Shown piece by piece: positions 24,747 through 34,700 of a stretch of DNA of 64,000 bases (positions are counted from its first letter, which is position 1; every line of letters starts with the position of its first letter). A program made the translations under genes and the position numbers. The notes under the pieces were generated by a model. The model saw nothing but the letters and a program-made list of their open reading frames with translations, was not told the origin of the DNA and made no database searches. The DNA is taken from contig NZ_JAFCNB010000006.1 of the NCBI RefSeq assembly GCF_017896165.1, positions 310,001 through 374,000 on the forward strand. Direction: 5' to 3'. The stretch comes from Microbispora oryzae (GTDB lineage: Bacteria; Actinomycetota; Actinomycetes; Streptosporangiales; Streptosporangiaceae).

Positions 24747-25745
24747 CTAACCGATGACCAGGTTGAGGAGGAAGTAGGCCAGCGCCGCGACCAGCGCGGC
24801 GGCGGGGATGGTGAGCACCCAGGCGGTGATGATGTTGCCCGCGATCCCCCAGCGCACGGCGGACAGGCGGCGGGTCGCGCCCACCCCCATGATCGCGCTG
24901 GTGATGGTGTGCGTCGTCGAGATCGGCGCGCCGAAGCCGATGGCCGCCGTGTAGAGGACGGAGGCCGCCGCCGCCTCCGCGGCGAAGCCCCTGGGCGGGT
25001 CGAGGTGGATGATGCGGCGGCCCAGCGTCCGCATGATCCGCCAGCCGCCGGCGTACGTGCCCAGAGAGATCGCCAGCGCCGACGCCGTGATGACCCACTC
25101 GGGGATGTGGGCATCCGGCGAGGCGTATCCCCCGACGGTGAGCGCGAGGAAGATGACGCCCATCGTCTTCTGGGCGTCCTGGAGGCCGTGGCCGAGTGCC
25201 ATGGCCGCGGCCGACAGAGTCTGGGCGTACCGGAATCCCTTGCTGGCCTTGTGGGGGTTGGACCTGCGGAAGATCCACAGGATGGCGATCATGATGATGC
25301 CGCCCAGCGTGAAGCCGACCACAGGTGAGAGCACCATGGGGATGACGACCTTCTCGATCACGCCGTTCCAGTGCACCGCCGCACTGGCCGCCATGGCGGA
25401 GCCCACCAGGCCGCCGATCAGGGCGTGGCTGCTGGACGAGGGCAGGCCGAAGTACCAGGTGATGAGGTTCCACACGATGGCGCCGATCAGCGCCCCGCCG
25501 ACGATGACCAGCCCGTGCCGGCCGCCCGGGGCGTCGATGATGCCCTTCCCCACGGTCAGCGCCACGGACTCGCCCAGGTGCGCGCCGATGAAGTTCATCA
25601 CCGCGGCCATGAGCAGGGCCACCCTGGGGGTCAGGGCTCTGGTCGAGACGGAGGTGGCGATGGCGTTCGCCGCATCGTGAAAGCCGTTGGTGTAGTCGAA
25701 CGCCAGCGCGATGACGATCACGCCGACGACAAGCGCGAGCTCCAC
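24747..25745 (-). CDS. pit: Low-affinity inorganic phosphate transporter, PiT family
   Basis: The 332-aa protein has about ten membrane helices and the PiT signature G-F-H-D-A-A-N-A-I-A-T near residue 21, repeated in weaker form in the second half (G-A-P-I-S-T-T-H-T-I-T-S). It imports metal-phosphate by proton symport. The GTG start follows the DUF47 stop with no gap, so the pair is an operon and the accessory protein likely regulates the transporter. Confidence 0.93.
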   Translation of the reverse strand: MELALVVGVIVIALAFDYTNGFHDAANAIATSVSTRALTPRVALLMAAVMNFIGAHLGESVALTVGKGIIDAPGGRHGLVIVGGALIGAIVWNLITWYFGLPSSSSHALIGGLVGSAMAASAAVHWNGVIEKVVIPMVLSPVVGFTLGGIIMIAILWIFRRSNPHKASKGFRYAQTLSAAAMALGHGLQDAQKTMGVIFLALTVGGYASPDAHIPEWVITASALAISLGTYAGGWRIMRTLGRRIIHLDPPRGFAAEAAAASVLYTAAIGFGAPISTTHTITSAIMGVGATRRLSAVRWGIAGNIITAWVLTIPAAALVAALAYFLLNLVIG

Positions 25746-26363
25746 TTAGCTTTCCTTGACCGCGATCGTCTCGACGGTGTTGGCCACATGCTCGAAGGCG
25801 TCCGCCGCCGCCTCGAGCTGCTCGATCACTTCGCGCATCTTCATCACCGTGAGAGCGTCGTACTCACCGTTGAAAAGCTTGGCGAGCAGGTGACGGTAGA
25901 TCTGGTCGGCCTGGTTCTCCAGGCGGTTGACCTCGATCCAGTACTCGTTGAGGTGCTGCATCGAGCGCAGCCGCGGCATCGCCTCGGCGGTCAGCTCGGC
26001 TGCCCGCTCCAGGACCTCCACCTGCCGCACGACCTCCTTGGGAAGGTGGTCGATCTGGTAGAGGACGATCAGATCGGCCGCGGCCTCCATGAAGTCCATC
26101 ACGTCGTCGAGATTCGACGCCAGGCGGTAGATGTCCTCGCGGTCGAAAGGCGTGATGAAGCTCTCGTTCAGACGATTCATGATCGCGTGAGTGCGCTCGT
26201 CGCCCGCGTGTTCGCAGGCGCGCATCTTCTCGGCCAGAGCATCCCGGTCCGAACCGTCGCTGATGATCTCGACCAGCAGACGCGATGCGGTGACGAGGTT
26301 GTTCGCTGAGTCGGCGAACAAGTCGTAGTAGCTGTCCTCACGGGGTGTGAGACGCAGGCGCAC
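25746..26363 (-). CDS. DUF47/PhoU-like accessory protein of Pit
   Basis: The 205-aa all-helical protein has PhoU-like metal-binding helices (D-D-V-M-D-F-M-E-A-A-A-D and N-R-L-E-N-Q-A-D-Q-I-Y). The DUF47 family is almost always paired with pit genes and modulates phosphate uptake. GTG at 26363 is preferred: it gives the standard N-terminus V-R-L-R-L-T-P-R-E and has GGAGA just upstream, whereas the longer reading adds a non-conserved tail. Confidence 0.9.
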   Translation of the reverse strand: MRLRLTPREDSYYDLFADSANNLVTASRLLVEIISDGSDRDALAEKMRACEHAGDERTHAIMNRLNESFITPFDREDIYRLASNLDDVMDFMEAAADLIVLYQIDHLPKEVVRQVEVLERAAELTAEAMPRLRSMQHLNEYWIEVNRLENQADQIYRHLLAKLFNGEYDALTVMKMREVIEQLEAAADAFEHVANTVETIAVKES

Positions 26364-26502
26364 GTCATTTCTCCAGATGTGCGGGGATGGTCCGCAGAGA
26401 AGAGTACGGCTTACCAGATGAAATGCGAAGTTCAAGCTGCGCTCGCATGCTTGTAACCTTCCCTTCTCCTTGTGGTTGCCCGGACCCTCTGCGGTGACAC
26501 TT

Positions 26503-27078
26503 TTAGATCTTGGTTCGATGGAAGTTGAGGTACGAACGACTCGGCGTGGGTCCCCGCTGCCCTTGGTAGCGAGAGCCGTACCTCTCCGAGCCGTACGGGA
26601 ACTCGGCCGGGGAGCTGAGCCGGAACATGCACAGCTGCCCGATCTTCATGCCCGGCCACAGTTTGATCGGCAGCGTCGCGACGTTGGACAACTCAAGTGT
26701 GACGTGCCCATCGAAGCCGGGGTCGATGAACCCCGCCGTCGAGTGCGTGAGCAGGCCAAGCCTACCCAGGCTCGATTTCCCCTCCAGACGGGAGGCGATG
26801 TCGTCCGGAAGGCTGATCACCTCGTACGTACTGGCCAGCACGAACTCCCCCGGATGCAGGATGAACGGCTCATCGCCGTCGGGCTCCACGAGCCGGGTGA
26901 GGTCGGGCTGCTCCGTCGCCGGGTCGATGTGCGGGTATCGATGGTTCTCGAACACGCGGAAGTAACGATCGAGCCGTATGTCGACACTGGACGGCTGGAT
27001 CATCGCCGGATCGTAGGGAGCGAGCCGCACCCTGCCTGAGTCGATCTCGGCCCGGATATCGCGATCGGATAGCAGCAC
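26503..27078 (-). CDS. dcd: dCTP deaminase (possibly bifunctional deaminase/dUTPase)
   Basis: The 191-aa protein is the typical Dcd length. Visible are the substrate-binding [10 protein letters not shown] and the catalytic [18 protein letters not shown]. It supplies dUMP/dTTP precursor from dCTP; the actinobacterial (M. tuberculosis) enzyme does both deamination and pyrophosphate removal. The GTG start gives V-L-L-S-D-R-D-I. It sits beside the tRNA-Gly. Confidence 0.93.
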   Translation of the reverse strand: MLLSDRDIRAEIDSGRVRLAPYDPAMIQPSSVDIRLDRYFRVFENHRYPHIDPATEQPDLTRLVEPDGDEPFILHPGEFVLASTYEVISLPDDIASRLEGKSSLGRLGLLTHSTAGFIDPGFDGHVTLELSNVATLPIKLWPGMKIGQLCMFRLSSPAEFPYGSERYGSRYQGQRGPTPSRSYLNFHRTKI

Positions 27079-27205
27079 GGGTGCAAGGCTAACCGGCCCT
27101 GACCGGGGCAGAAGCATCGATGTCGGGGATCTTCCTCTGGAGGACTGCAGCAGCACGCCCGCGATCCGCTACAGTAGGGACGCGGCAGGCTTCCAGGCCG
27201 GTCAC

Positions 27206-27279
27206 GCGGGTGTAGTTCAATGGCAGAACATCAGCTTCCCAAGCTGACAGCGCGGGTTCGATTCCCGTCACCCGCTCCA
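27206..27279 (+). tRNA. tRNA-Gly (anticodon CCC)
   Basis: The 74-nt gene includes the encoded CCA. The acceptor stem GCGGGTG/CACCCGC, D-loop TAGTTCAATGGCAGA, anticodon loop TTCCCAA (CCC) and T-loop GGTTCGATTCC are all intact. Its 3' 46 bp (27236-27281, running two bases past the CCA) is the duplicated attachment sequence of the adjoining island, so integration kept the tRNA functional. Confidence 0.97.
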
Positions 27280-27281
27280 CG
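27236..27281. repeat. attachment-site copy A (inside tRNA-Gly)
   Basis: A 46-bp stretch from the anticodon loop through the CCA plus two bases. Identical to copy B. Confidence 0.85.
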
Positions 27282-27286
27282 CACTG

Positions 27287-27340
27287 AGGCCCAGGTCAGA
27301 GGCTGATTCCCGACCTGGTTCCTTGATCTTTCTTGGGCCT
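27287..27340 (+). terminator. tRNA-Gly terminator region
   Basis: CCAGGTC/GACCTGG (27291-27297 with 27312-27318) or, alternatively, AGGCCCA/TGGGCCT (27287-27293 with 27334-27340). A similar downstream sequence follows attachment copy C, and a different hairpin (AAGGCCC/GGGCCTT) follows copy B. Confidence 0.55.
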
Positions 27341-27425
27341 GTTTCTCACTCGCGTGCCAGATCAGTCGATCTTGGCTCCGATGTAGGGCGAATCATCGCC
27401 ACCGTCCTTCGCGCCAAGTCTCTGT

Positions 27426-27453
27426 TTGACGATCTATCCCATGGCTGTAGCGT
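27426..27453 (+). promoter_or_regulatory. Promoter of the kinase-like gene
   Basis: TTGACG, a 16-nt spacer and TAGCGT, about 9 nt before the ATG at 27463, leaving no room for a Shine-Dalgarno. Confidence 0.5.
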
Positions 27454-27462
27454 CCTGGCTTG

Positions 27463-28323
27463 ATGTGGAGCGAAGTACGACCGCCGACGACGGCTCAGGT
27501 CCGCGACGCCTTCGGTGTTGAGGTGGGCGAATTGCGGCCGCATCCGGGCGGGTTCGAAGCGGATGCCTTCACCGACGGGCGCTGGTTCATGAAACTTTGG
27601 CGTCAGCAGCCCGACAGTGACGCCAGCCTGGCGCTGACCGCTGAGTTGGCCACTCGGGGCATCCCCGTTCCCGCGGCGGAGCGAGCACTTGACGGCTCTT
27701 ACACCTCCGAACACCTTGGCCGGCGCTACGCGCTGTTCCCGTTCGTCGACGGCCGCCAGGGAACGTGGAACGATGCCGACGCGATCGCGCGGGCGATGCG
27801 CTCCGTGCACGAAGTAACTGACCTCGTCCTGCCCCGCACCGAAATGGACGAGTGGTGCATCGAGGTGCTGCGCGACCGGCACGACCACCCTTGGCTCGTC
27901 GACCGCCGCGACGAGGTCATGGGCAACGTCGACCGACTCGAAACGGTGATCGAACGGGCACGCGCGATCGACGTGCCCCACGTCGTGTGCCACCACGACC
28001 TATTCCCTCACAACGTCCTCATTGATCGCGATGGCCGCATCGCGACGCTGCTCGACTGGGGTCACGCGATGCTGGCGCCGCGCGAGCACGATGTGTTCGC
28101 CGCCTTGTGCGGGCCCGATCCTGTGCGCTTCCTGCGCGCCTACGGCGCGGAGGGACTCGACTTCACCCACCTCGAGTACGCCCGGCTCGCCCGCTCGCTG
28201 CGCGACCTTGCTGTTCGCATTCACAACGAGGTCGACCTGCAGGGCGTCAACACTTGGGGTTTCGACGGGTTGCGCCGAGTGGACGCCGATCTCGAACTCT
28301 CCCGACCTTTTTGCGATCGCTGA
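27463..28323 (+). CDS. Aminoglycoside-phosphotransferase-family kinase-like protein
   Basis: The 286-aa protein has the APH/choline-kinase fold. The catalytic loop is V-C-H-H-D-L-F-P-H-N-V-L-I-D (HxDxxxxN, about residue 178), followed by the metal site L-L-D-W-G-H-A; an N-terminal lobe has F-M-K-L-W supplying the ATP-binding Lys. Such proteins phosphorylate aminoglycosides, homoserine or other small molecules, and the substrate here cannot be told. It is the first cargo gene inside the tRNA-Gly island, and antibiotic resistance is not demonstrated. Confidence 0.8.
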   Translation: MWSEVRPPTTAQVRDAFGVEVGELRPHPGGFEADAFTDGRWFMKLWRQQPDSDASLALTAELATRGIPVPAAERALDGSYTSEHLGRRYALFPFVDGRQGTWNDADAIARAMRSVHEVTDLVLPRTEMDEWCIEVLRDRHDHPWLVDRRDEVMGNVDRLETVIERARAIDVPHVVCHHDLFPHNVLIDRDGRIATLLDWGHAMLAPREHDVFAALCGPDPVRFLRAYGAEGLDFTHLEYARLARSLRDLAVRIHNEVDLQGVNTWGFDGLRRVDADLELSRPFCDR

Positions 28324-28581
28324 GGTCACCCAATACGTACCCTGCGCGATCGACGAGAATGCAGCGCGATCGACGCCGGATCACAGGTTCAGCCGAGGCA
28401 GACAAGATCGAATCGGCACCGCCTCGCTCGTCCTTGAATGTCGGCTATGACCGGCAGCTTGCCTACGCGGGTGGTCCGGAGGGGCACACGACACCGTGGC
28501 GTGCCCGTTGCGTGCCCGTACGCCATTTCGATCGGCCGTTCGATTCGCGTGCAATTAGGGTCGTGGTGCGATCATGGCCGC

Positions 28582-28893
28582 GTGGTTGACGTCACCTTGG
28601 ATGATTCCGATGACTCCGTGGTCGTGGTGAAGCTCCAGGCCGAGACGTGGGAGCTCAACATCTGGGCACCCGTAGCGGACTTGGCACGCCTCCACGAAAT
28701 CAGGCAGGCGGACTGGAATTCTCGCCGCTCCCTCGCCGTGGGCATCTGCGCTGGCTCTCCCGTGTTCTGGGCAAGGAGCGAGGAGCAGGCGACCATCCTC
28801 ATCGGTCGCGACGACGAGACGTGGGACATCGGGATCAGCATGCCGATCGGAACCGTAGATGAGATCGCCCGTCTCGCTGGCGAACGCATGTGA
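28582..28893 (+). CDS. Small conserved-looking hypothetical protein
   Basis: The 103-aa acidic protein starts at GTG (V-V-D-V-T-L-D-D). It contains I-L-I-G-R-D-D-E-T-W-D-I-G-I-S-M-P, and an earlier W-E-L-N-I-W-A-P-V segment is a weak echo of it, suggesting two related strands pairs. No signal peptide or membrane helix. The frame is open upstream to 28438, but that part looks non-coding. It lies tail to tail with the integrase fragment. Function unknown; small island-borne proteins like this are sometimes immunity or antitoxin proteins. Confidence 0.55.
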   Translation: MVDVTLDDSDDSVVVVKLQAETWELNIWAPVADLARLHEIRQADWNSRRSLAVGICAGSPVFWARSEEQATILIGRDDETWDIGISMPIGTVDEIARLAGERM

Positions 28894-28919
28894 CGACGCC
28901 GGCCTTTCGCTACGTGCGA

Positions 28920-29306
28920 TCAACCTTCGAGAACGACGAGACCAGGCGCGTCGCCCTCTTCATCCGCCCCACTGATGTGCTTGTCGATCGCATCCGCGAT
29001 CGCCCTGTCGGCGCCCCGGACCGCGTGCTGATAGATCATCGCCGCCCGGACGTTGTCGTGCCCCATCCTGGTCATCAGGTCCTTGAGACCCGCGCCGGAC
29101 TCGGCGGCGAGCATGTTGCCCGTGTGTCGCAGATCGTGGAAGTGCAGGCCGGGCAGGTCCATGTCCTTGACCACATCCACCCAGCGCGTACGGGTGTTGA
29201 AGCCGCTCCGTCGCAAGGCACCGCCTTTGGCCCCGGGGAAGAGCAGCGCTCCGGGCTCGTCCTGAACGTAGGTGTTCAGATGCTCTCTTAGTACTGCAAC
29301 GGCAGT
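28920..29306 (-). pseudogene. Tyrosine integrase, C-terminal fragment 1
   Basis: About 129 codons of a phage/ICE-type tyrosine recombinase remain. They run from [14 protein letters not shown] through L-F-P-G-A-K-G-G and catalytic H-D-L-R-H-T-G-N, then M-G-H-D-N-V-R-A-A-M-I-Y-Q-H-A with the nucleophile Tyr. Upstream of about 29306 the resemblance stops, so the N-terminal SAM-like domain and first catalytic Arg are lost. It is the remains of the enzyme that integrated an element at tRNA-Gly. Confidence 0.8.
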
Positions 29307-29625
29307 TGTACAGTCGGGCTGCTTTTGTGAGCATCTGTATCTCGTGGCGGCGATGGACCTTGAGGTGTGGTCTGCAGGGCCGGCGGAGCTACATCAGCGG
29401 ATCGCGGGCCGGTTCGCTCGCTCCGAGCCGCGCGAGCGGGTGCTTCCTCAAGAAGGGCACGCGCTCGGCCGGTGTTCAACGGCAATACTCCGGTACGGCC
29501 GGACGGACAGAGAACTGCCAGATCGGTGTGTTCCTGGCTCATGCCTCCTCGCGGGGGCGGACGTTGGCGCTCCAGCGTCAGCGCGGCGGGAGCGGCGGAT
29601 CCACCGCCCCCGCCGCGTTAACGGG
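29307..29625. other. Non-coding spacer
   Basis: No supportable gene on either strand. The integrase similarity ends at its left side and the ThuA-domain gene stop lies at its right edge. It probably marks a deletion junction. Confidence 0.5.
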
Positions 29626-31665
29626 TCAGCGGCGGTTGAGGTTCTGCATCCACTCCCGCAGCTCGCGCGCCTGCCGCGCGAGCTCGGAACGCGCCGCAGC
29701 GTCGCCGGATGCCTTGTTGTTAGCCAGGGCGACGATCGAGTTCAGCGCCGGGATGGCGCTGGTGTACTTGGTCGCCAGGTAGCTGTCCCGCGCGATGCCC
29801 AGGGCGGCACCGGCGGCGTCCGCGGCGTCCGCGGTCAGCAGCCCGGCCGCTCGGTCAGCCTCGATCAGCAGGCTGGTCTCGCGGTAGGACGAGCAGTTGG
29901 CGCTCTTCCGGCCGGCGGTCGTCTCGATCCCGCCGAGGATCATCCGCATGAACGAGTCGTCGTAGTACTGCGTCCGGAAGTGGCCGAGGATGAGCGAGAA
30001 CGCCTTGCCACCGTCCCAGTTCTGGCACCACGCGATCGGGTGGTCGCCGTTCATCAGCCGCAGCGGGTTGGTGGCCGCGTTGCCGCTGTTGAGGCTGCGC
30101 TGGTAGCTGTCCTCGTTGAGGCTCAGCAGCGTGTGCACGTCGGCCCGCATGTTGCGGTCGAAGTTGTAGAGCTCGTCGACCGTCATCCACCGGGCAGGGA
30201 GATGCGCGGTCGCCGGGTGCGTGTTGTCCTCGGTCACCACCTCGGTGTGGATGCAGCTACCGCACTGGCCGAACCCGTTCTGGCCGTTCGGATGGCCGGT
30301 GAAGAACCCACCGACGAGGTCGCCGTACCACGGCCAGGTACCGATCTCGAACGAGTCGGCGGCGCCGTGGATACCGACATAGCCACCGCCCTGCTTCATG
30401 TAGGCCTCGAAGTTCGGCTGCTCGGTGATCGCATCGAGCGGGCCCGGGTGCCCGACGTTGGACTCGAAGACGATCGTGTCGTACTGCTTGAGCGTGTCGA
30501 GGCTCAGGAACGGGCTCGTGGGCAGCGTGACGGTCGGGAGTTGCGGGTCGTAGACGTCGACGTTGAAGTGGTGCGCGATGCCGAGCTTCTGGATCGCGGC
30601 CACGGTGTGCGGGATGTGGTCGTGCCGGAATCCTGTCGTCTTGGAGAAGACCAGGACGTTGTAGTCGGCGTCCGGGTTGTGCGGGAGCGGGGCGAGCACC
30701 GGGTCCGGGATGAACTTCGGGCCCTCCGCGGGCTCAGACTTGAGGCCCGTCGCGGGCTCCGGCGCGAGCCGGCCGTTGAGCTGGTCGATCAGGTAACGCG
30801 CATCGCCCACGAGTGTGCTGCGGGCCGAGCCGGGCTTGATCCGGCTGTTGGCGATCGAGACGAACTCGTGCAGGACCTGGCTCGCGCGCTTGGCCGAACC
30901 GGCGTCGGCGAGCGCCTTCGCCTGGTCGAGCTTGGCTTGGAGCGCCGCGCCGACCTCCGCCGGGACGCTGCCGGCGGTCACGAACCGGGCGATCAGCGTG
31001 CCGGCGTCCGCGAACGATGTCGTCACGATGAACGTCTGCGTGTACTTCGCGCTGTTGGAAGCAGCGTCAGAGAGATGCACCGCAAGCGTGTGCACGCCGA
31101 GCGACAGGTCGGAGGTCTGCACCGGCAACGGCGGGACCAGCTTGCCGTCGAGGTACATGTTCAGCACAGCCACTCCGCCCGAGCCGGGGGCGGGGTCCGT
31201 GCGCGTCGGGATAAGTGTGGCGACGTGACCGACGTGACCGTCGGTGATCACCGGGTACGATGCAGCCGGCGCGCGCGTGTCGATCCGGACCGAGATCGAG
31301 CGGAACGCCGCGACGTTTCCGGCCGTGTCGACCGCGCGGTATCGGACGCTGGTGTTGCCCTCCTGCGTGATCACCGCCGACGCCGTGGCCGACGCCGGCG
31401 CCCCCGCGACGGGCACGTCGATGTAGGCGGCGCCGCCGTTGAGCGAGTACTGGAACTTGTCGATGCCGACGTCGTCGGTCGCCGACATGTTCAGCGTCAC
31501 CGGGCCGCGGTACCAGTTGTTCTGGCCGGTCGGCGCAGAGGGCGACAGCGTCGCCACGTTGATCGTCGGCGGTGTCGTTTCCTCTGCCCACGACGGTGCC
31601 GCGGGGATGAGTGCGGCCGCCGTCACGCAGGCGGCCACTACCGATGTGCGAAATCTTCTCCGCAT
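29626..31665 (-). CDS. Secreted ThuA-domain protein with OmpL47-like and FIMAH-like modules
   Basis: The 679-aa protein has a signal peptide (cleavage near W-A-E-E), then a domain with [10 protein letters not shown] and [11 protein letters not shown] (OmpL47-like, about 60-125). A FIMAH-like helical module ([12 protein letters not shown]) follows at about 225-275, then a ThuA/type-1 glutamine-amidotransferase-like domain (about 333-588) with [10 protein letters not shown] and D-H-P-I-A-W-C. A second FIMAH-like module ends the protein. ThuA domains occur in trehalose/sugar utilisation, and this one is extracellular. It is just downstream of the larger ThuA protein and probably in its operon (39-bp gap). 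Confidence 0.82.
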   Translation of the reverse strand: MRRRFRTSVVAACVTAAALIPAAPSWAEETTPPTINVATLSPSAPTGQNNWYRGPVTLNMSATDDVGIDKFQYSLNGGAAYIDVPVAGAPASATASAVITQEGNTSVRYRAVDTAGNVAAFRSISVRIDTRAPAASYPVITDGHVGHVATLIPTRTDPAPGSGGVAVLNMYLDGKLVPPLPVQTSDLSLGVHTLAVHLSDAASNSAKYTQTFIVTTSFADAGTLIARFVTAGSVPAEVGAALQAKLDQAKALADAGSAKRASQVLHEFVSIANSRIKPGSARSTLVGDARYLIDQLNGRLAPEPATGLKSEPAEGPKFIPDPVLAPLPHNPDADYNVLVFSKTTGFRHDHIPHTVAAIQKLGIAHHFNVDVYDPQLPTVTLPTSPFLSLDTLKQYDTIVFESNVGHPGPLDAITEQPNFEAYMKQGGGYVGIHGAADSFEIGTWPWYGDLVGGFFTGHPNGQNGFGQCGSCIHTEVVTEDNTHPATAHLPARWMTVDELYNFDRNMRADVHTLLSLNEDSYQRSLNSGNAATNPLRLMNGDHPIAWCQNWDGGKAFSLILGHFRTQYYDDSFMRMILGGIETTAGRKSANCSSYRETSLLIEADRAAGLLTADAADAAGAALGIARDSYLATKYTSAIPALNSIVALANNKASGDAAARSELARQARELREWMQNLNRR

Positions 31666-31704
31666 GAGTGTCTTCTCTCTCTTGCCGCTATACGGGCGGG
31701 TTCG

Positions 31705-34700
31705 CTAGGTGCCGATGCCCGTGCCGACGAACTCGGCCCAGTTGAGGTTGAACAGGTTGCCGCCCGTGGCGCCACTCGTGACCGAGCGGAACACCAGGAA
31801 CAGCTCATGCGTCCCGGACATCGAGACCGGGAACGTCTGGCTCGTCCAGGTTCCCGTCCCGCCGGTGGACACGAGGTTGGCCGTCGTCAGGATCGGCCCG
31901 GTGATCGAATCCTGACGGACCTCGATTGCCGCCAGCGGCGACCCGGGCGTGCGGCCGGTCGTCGCATCCGCCACGCGGAACGTGATCGAGTCGATGTTGG
32001 TCAGGTTGAATGGGCCGTTGAGCTGGAGCCAGTCGCCCGAGCCCAGGCTGCCGCGGTGCACGCCGGCGCCGCCGTCGGTGTTGGTCGCCGTGTTGGTGCC
32101 GGACTGGTTGACGACGAACTCCACCTCCTGGTGCTTCTGGCGGATCTGGTGCTGGCCGGTTGTGGTCAGCGGTGGGACGCCGCCCGGACCTCCGTGGTCG
32201 GTGTAGCGCGCCTGGACCACGCCGGAGACGGTGCCGCCGTGTGAGACGTCGTCGGCCTCCGTGTGGAGCACGCCCGAGCAGCCGTTGACGGACTCCTCGG
32301 CGTGGCCGTGCGCGTCGTGGCCGAGCACGAACGTCACCTGCACCTCGGAGCAATTCACCGTCCCGTCCTCGGGGTCGGTGACCGTGACCGAGAACGGGAT
32401 GTCGTCGCCGAACGCGAACGTCCCGCCCTCCACCGGCGTATTCACGACCACCGTCGGGCTCGTGTTGCCCACGGTGATCACGGTGCTGGTCGAGGTTTGC
32501 TTGCCGGACGAGTCGAGCACGGTCAGCACGGCCGTGTAGCGGCCGGACTGCGTGTAGGTGTGGGTCGGGTTCGGGTCGGTCTCGATCGCCGAGCCGTCGC
32601 CGAAGTTCCACTCGTAGCGGATCGAGTCGCCGGGATCCTCATCCAGCGAGCCGGCGCTGGAGAAGTTCACCGTCAGCGGCGTTGAGCCGTCGGTGCGGTC
32701 CGTGGTGAGCACGGCCTTCGGCGCGCGCTTGCCCTTGACGTACTCCCACTTGTACATGCCCGCGTCGGGGCTGATGACGTTGAACCCGTTGCCGTAGGTC
32801 AGCAGGTAGAACGCGCCGTCAGAACCGAACTGCAAGTCCATCGGGTTGTCGCACTCGAACCGGAACCTGCCTGCCCCGGCGTTCGCACGGCTGCCGCAAT
32901 CCAGGAAGTTGTTGATCTTCTGGACGTGGTTGTTCTGCTTGTCGAGCTTGACCTCGCGCAGCGTGTCCTGCGTCCACTCGCTGATGATCACCGAGTCGTC
33001 GTAGTACGGCGGGAACTTGTGAGGGTTCGGGTTCTCCGGGTCGTAGTGGTACTTCGTGACCCCGTGCGGACCGACGCCGCCGGTGTAGAGCTCGGGGAAC
33101 AGCCGCGGGCATTCGGTCGTCGAGCCGAGCGCGATCGGGCCCGGGGTCGGCGCGTAGTAGGCCTCGCACGGGGTGCCGAGCGGCGCGCTCGGGTTGTTGT
33201 CGCGGTAGGAGTACCAGATGTCCGGGTCGGTGACCGGCGGGACGTCCCTCAGGCCCGGCTCGACCGTCGGACCGCCCTCAATGTTCCACAGCGAGTCGTT
33301 GCGCTGCGTCGGCCCGTCGCAGTCGAACTTCTGCGGCGGGTTGTTCAGCGGCGTGCCCGCGGTGGTGGTGCCGGGCGCGAACTCGTGGAAGTTCCACTGG
33401 TAGTGCGCGAGGTCGCGCTTGTAGCACGTCGGCCAGCCGTAGTTGGACGGCTTGCGCACGATCTCGTAGCGGCCGGTGCCCGCCGGGCCGTGTGAGCGCT
33501 GCGGTGTCTGGGCGTCGGGCGAGTAGTCGCCGATGTAGGCCACGTCGTTCTCGTCGACCTGGATCCGGAACGGGTTGCGGAAACCCATCGCGTAGACCTC
33601 CGGCCGCGTCTTGTCCTGCGGCGCGCCCGCGACCAGCGGGAAAAGGTTGCCCGACGGGATCGAGTAGGCGCCCGTGCCGGAGCCGAAGTCGACCTTGTTG
33701 GCGTCGGCGGCGGAGATGTTCCCATCCTTGACCTTGATCCGCAGCACCTTGCCGCGCAGGTCGTTGGTGTTCAGCGCGCTGCGGCGCGAGTCACCGGTGA
33801 GCCGCTGATACCAGCCGCCCGCCTGCGCCGTGTTGGTGGCGATCGCCGGCGTGGCGGTGCCGGTCAGGCCGGCGCCGTCGGCGGTGATCTGCGGCTGATC
33901 GGACTGCTGCTTGCCGCGGCGGAAGAACACGTTGACGTTCGACGTGTTGACCGGGCCGCCGCTGGTCTGGATCTCATCCGCCTCGATGTTCGAGAGCGCC
34001 TCGAGCGCCGCGTCGATCGCATCGCGATCCGCGTTCCACGCGATCGGCTCCGTCGTCTGGCCCTCGAAGGTCAGCGTGAACGTGCCACCCGTCGCGTCGG
34101 TGACGCGCACGGTCTGCTGCTCGTCGGTCTTCTGCGAGTTGTACGGCCCGTAGCCGCCGCCGTTGATGCCGCCCGCGGGCGTGTCATCGCCGGTGACCAT
34201 CCAGAGGTTGCCGTGCTTGTCGAAGTCGATGTCGCCCCCGACGTGGCAGCACTCCTGGCGGTTGACCGGCACGCGCATGATCTGCTGCTCGGAGCCCATG
34301 TCGAGGTGCGCCGGCGTGCTGTCGGTGGCGTCGACGAACTTGAAGCGGCTGAGCTGGAAATAGCCCACGTACGGATCCCACGCGGTCTTGGACGCCGCCA
34401 CGTTCGGCGGGGTGGTATTCGGCGTGATCTGGGTGACGACCGATCCGTCGCTCAGCTTGACGTCGGTGACCTCCTTCGGCGAGTAGTAGAGGTAGACCCA
34501 CTTGTTGGTCGCGAAGTTGGCGTCGACCGCGGGGCCATAGAGCCCGTCCTCGCCCGCGGAGTAGATCTGCTGCGTCATCGGCAGGCTCGGATCGGCGAAG
34601 TTGGCGACGACCGTGGTGACGCCCGTGGTCGAGTCGTGCATGCGCAGCGAACCGAGGCGGTCCGTCTGCAGAACGCGGCCATCCGGCAGCTGATCGAAGC

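Noticed and set aside
27089-27280. Minus ORF across the tRNA
   Set aside because: Also an antisense tRNA artefact.
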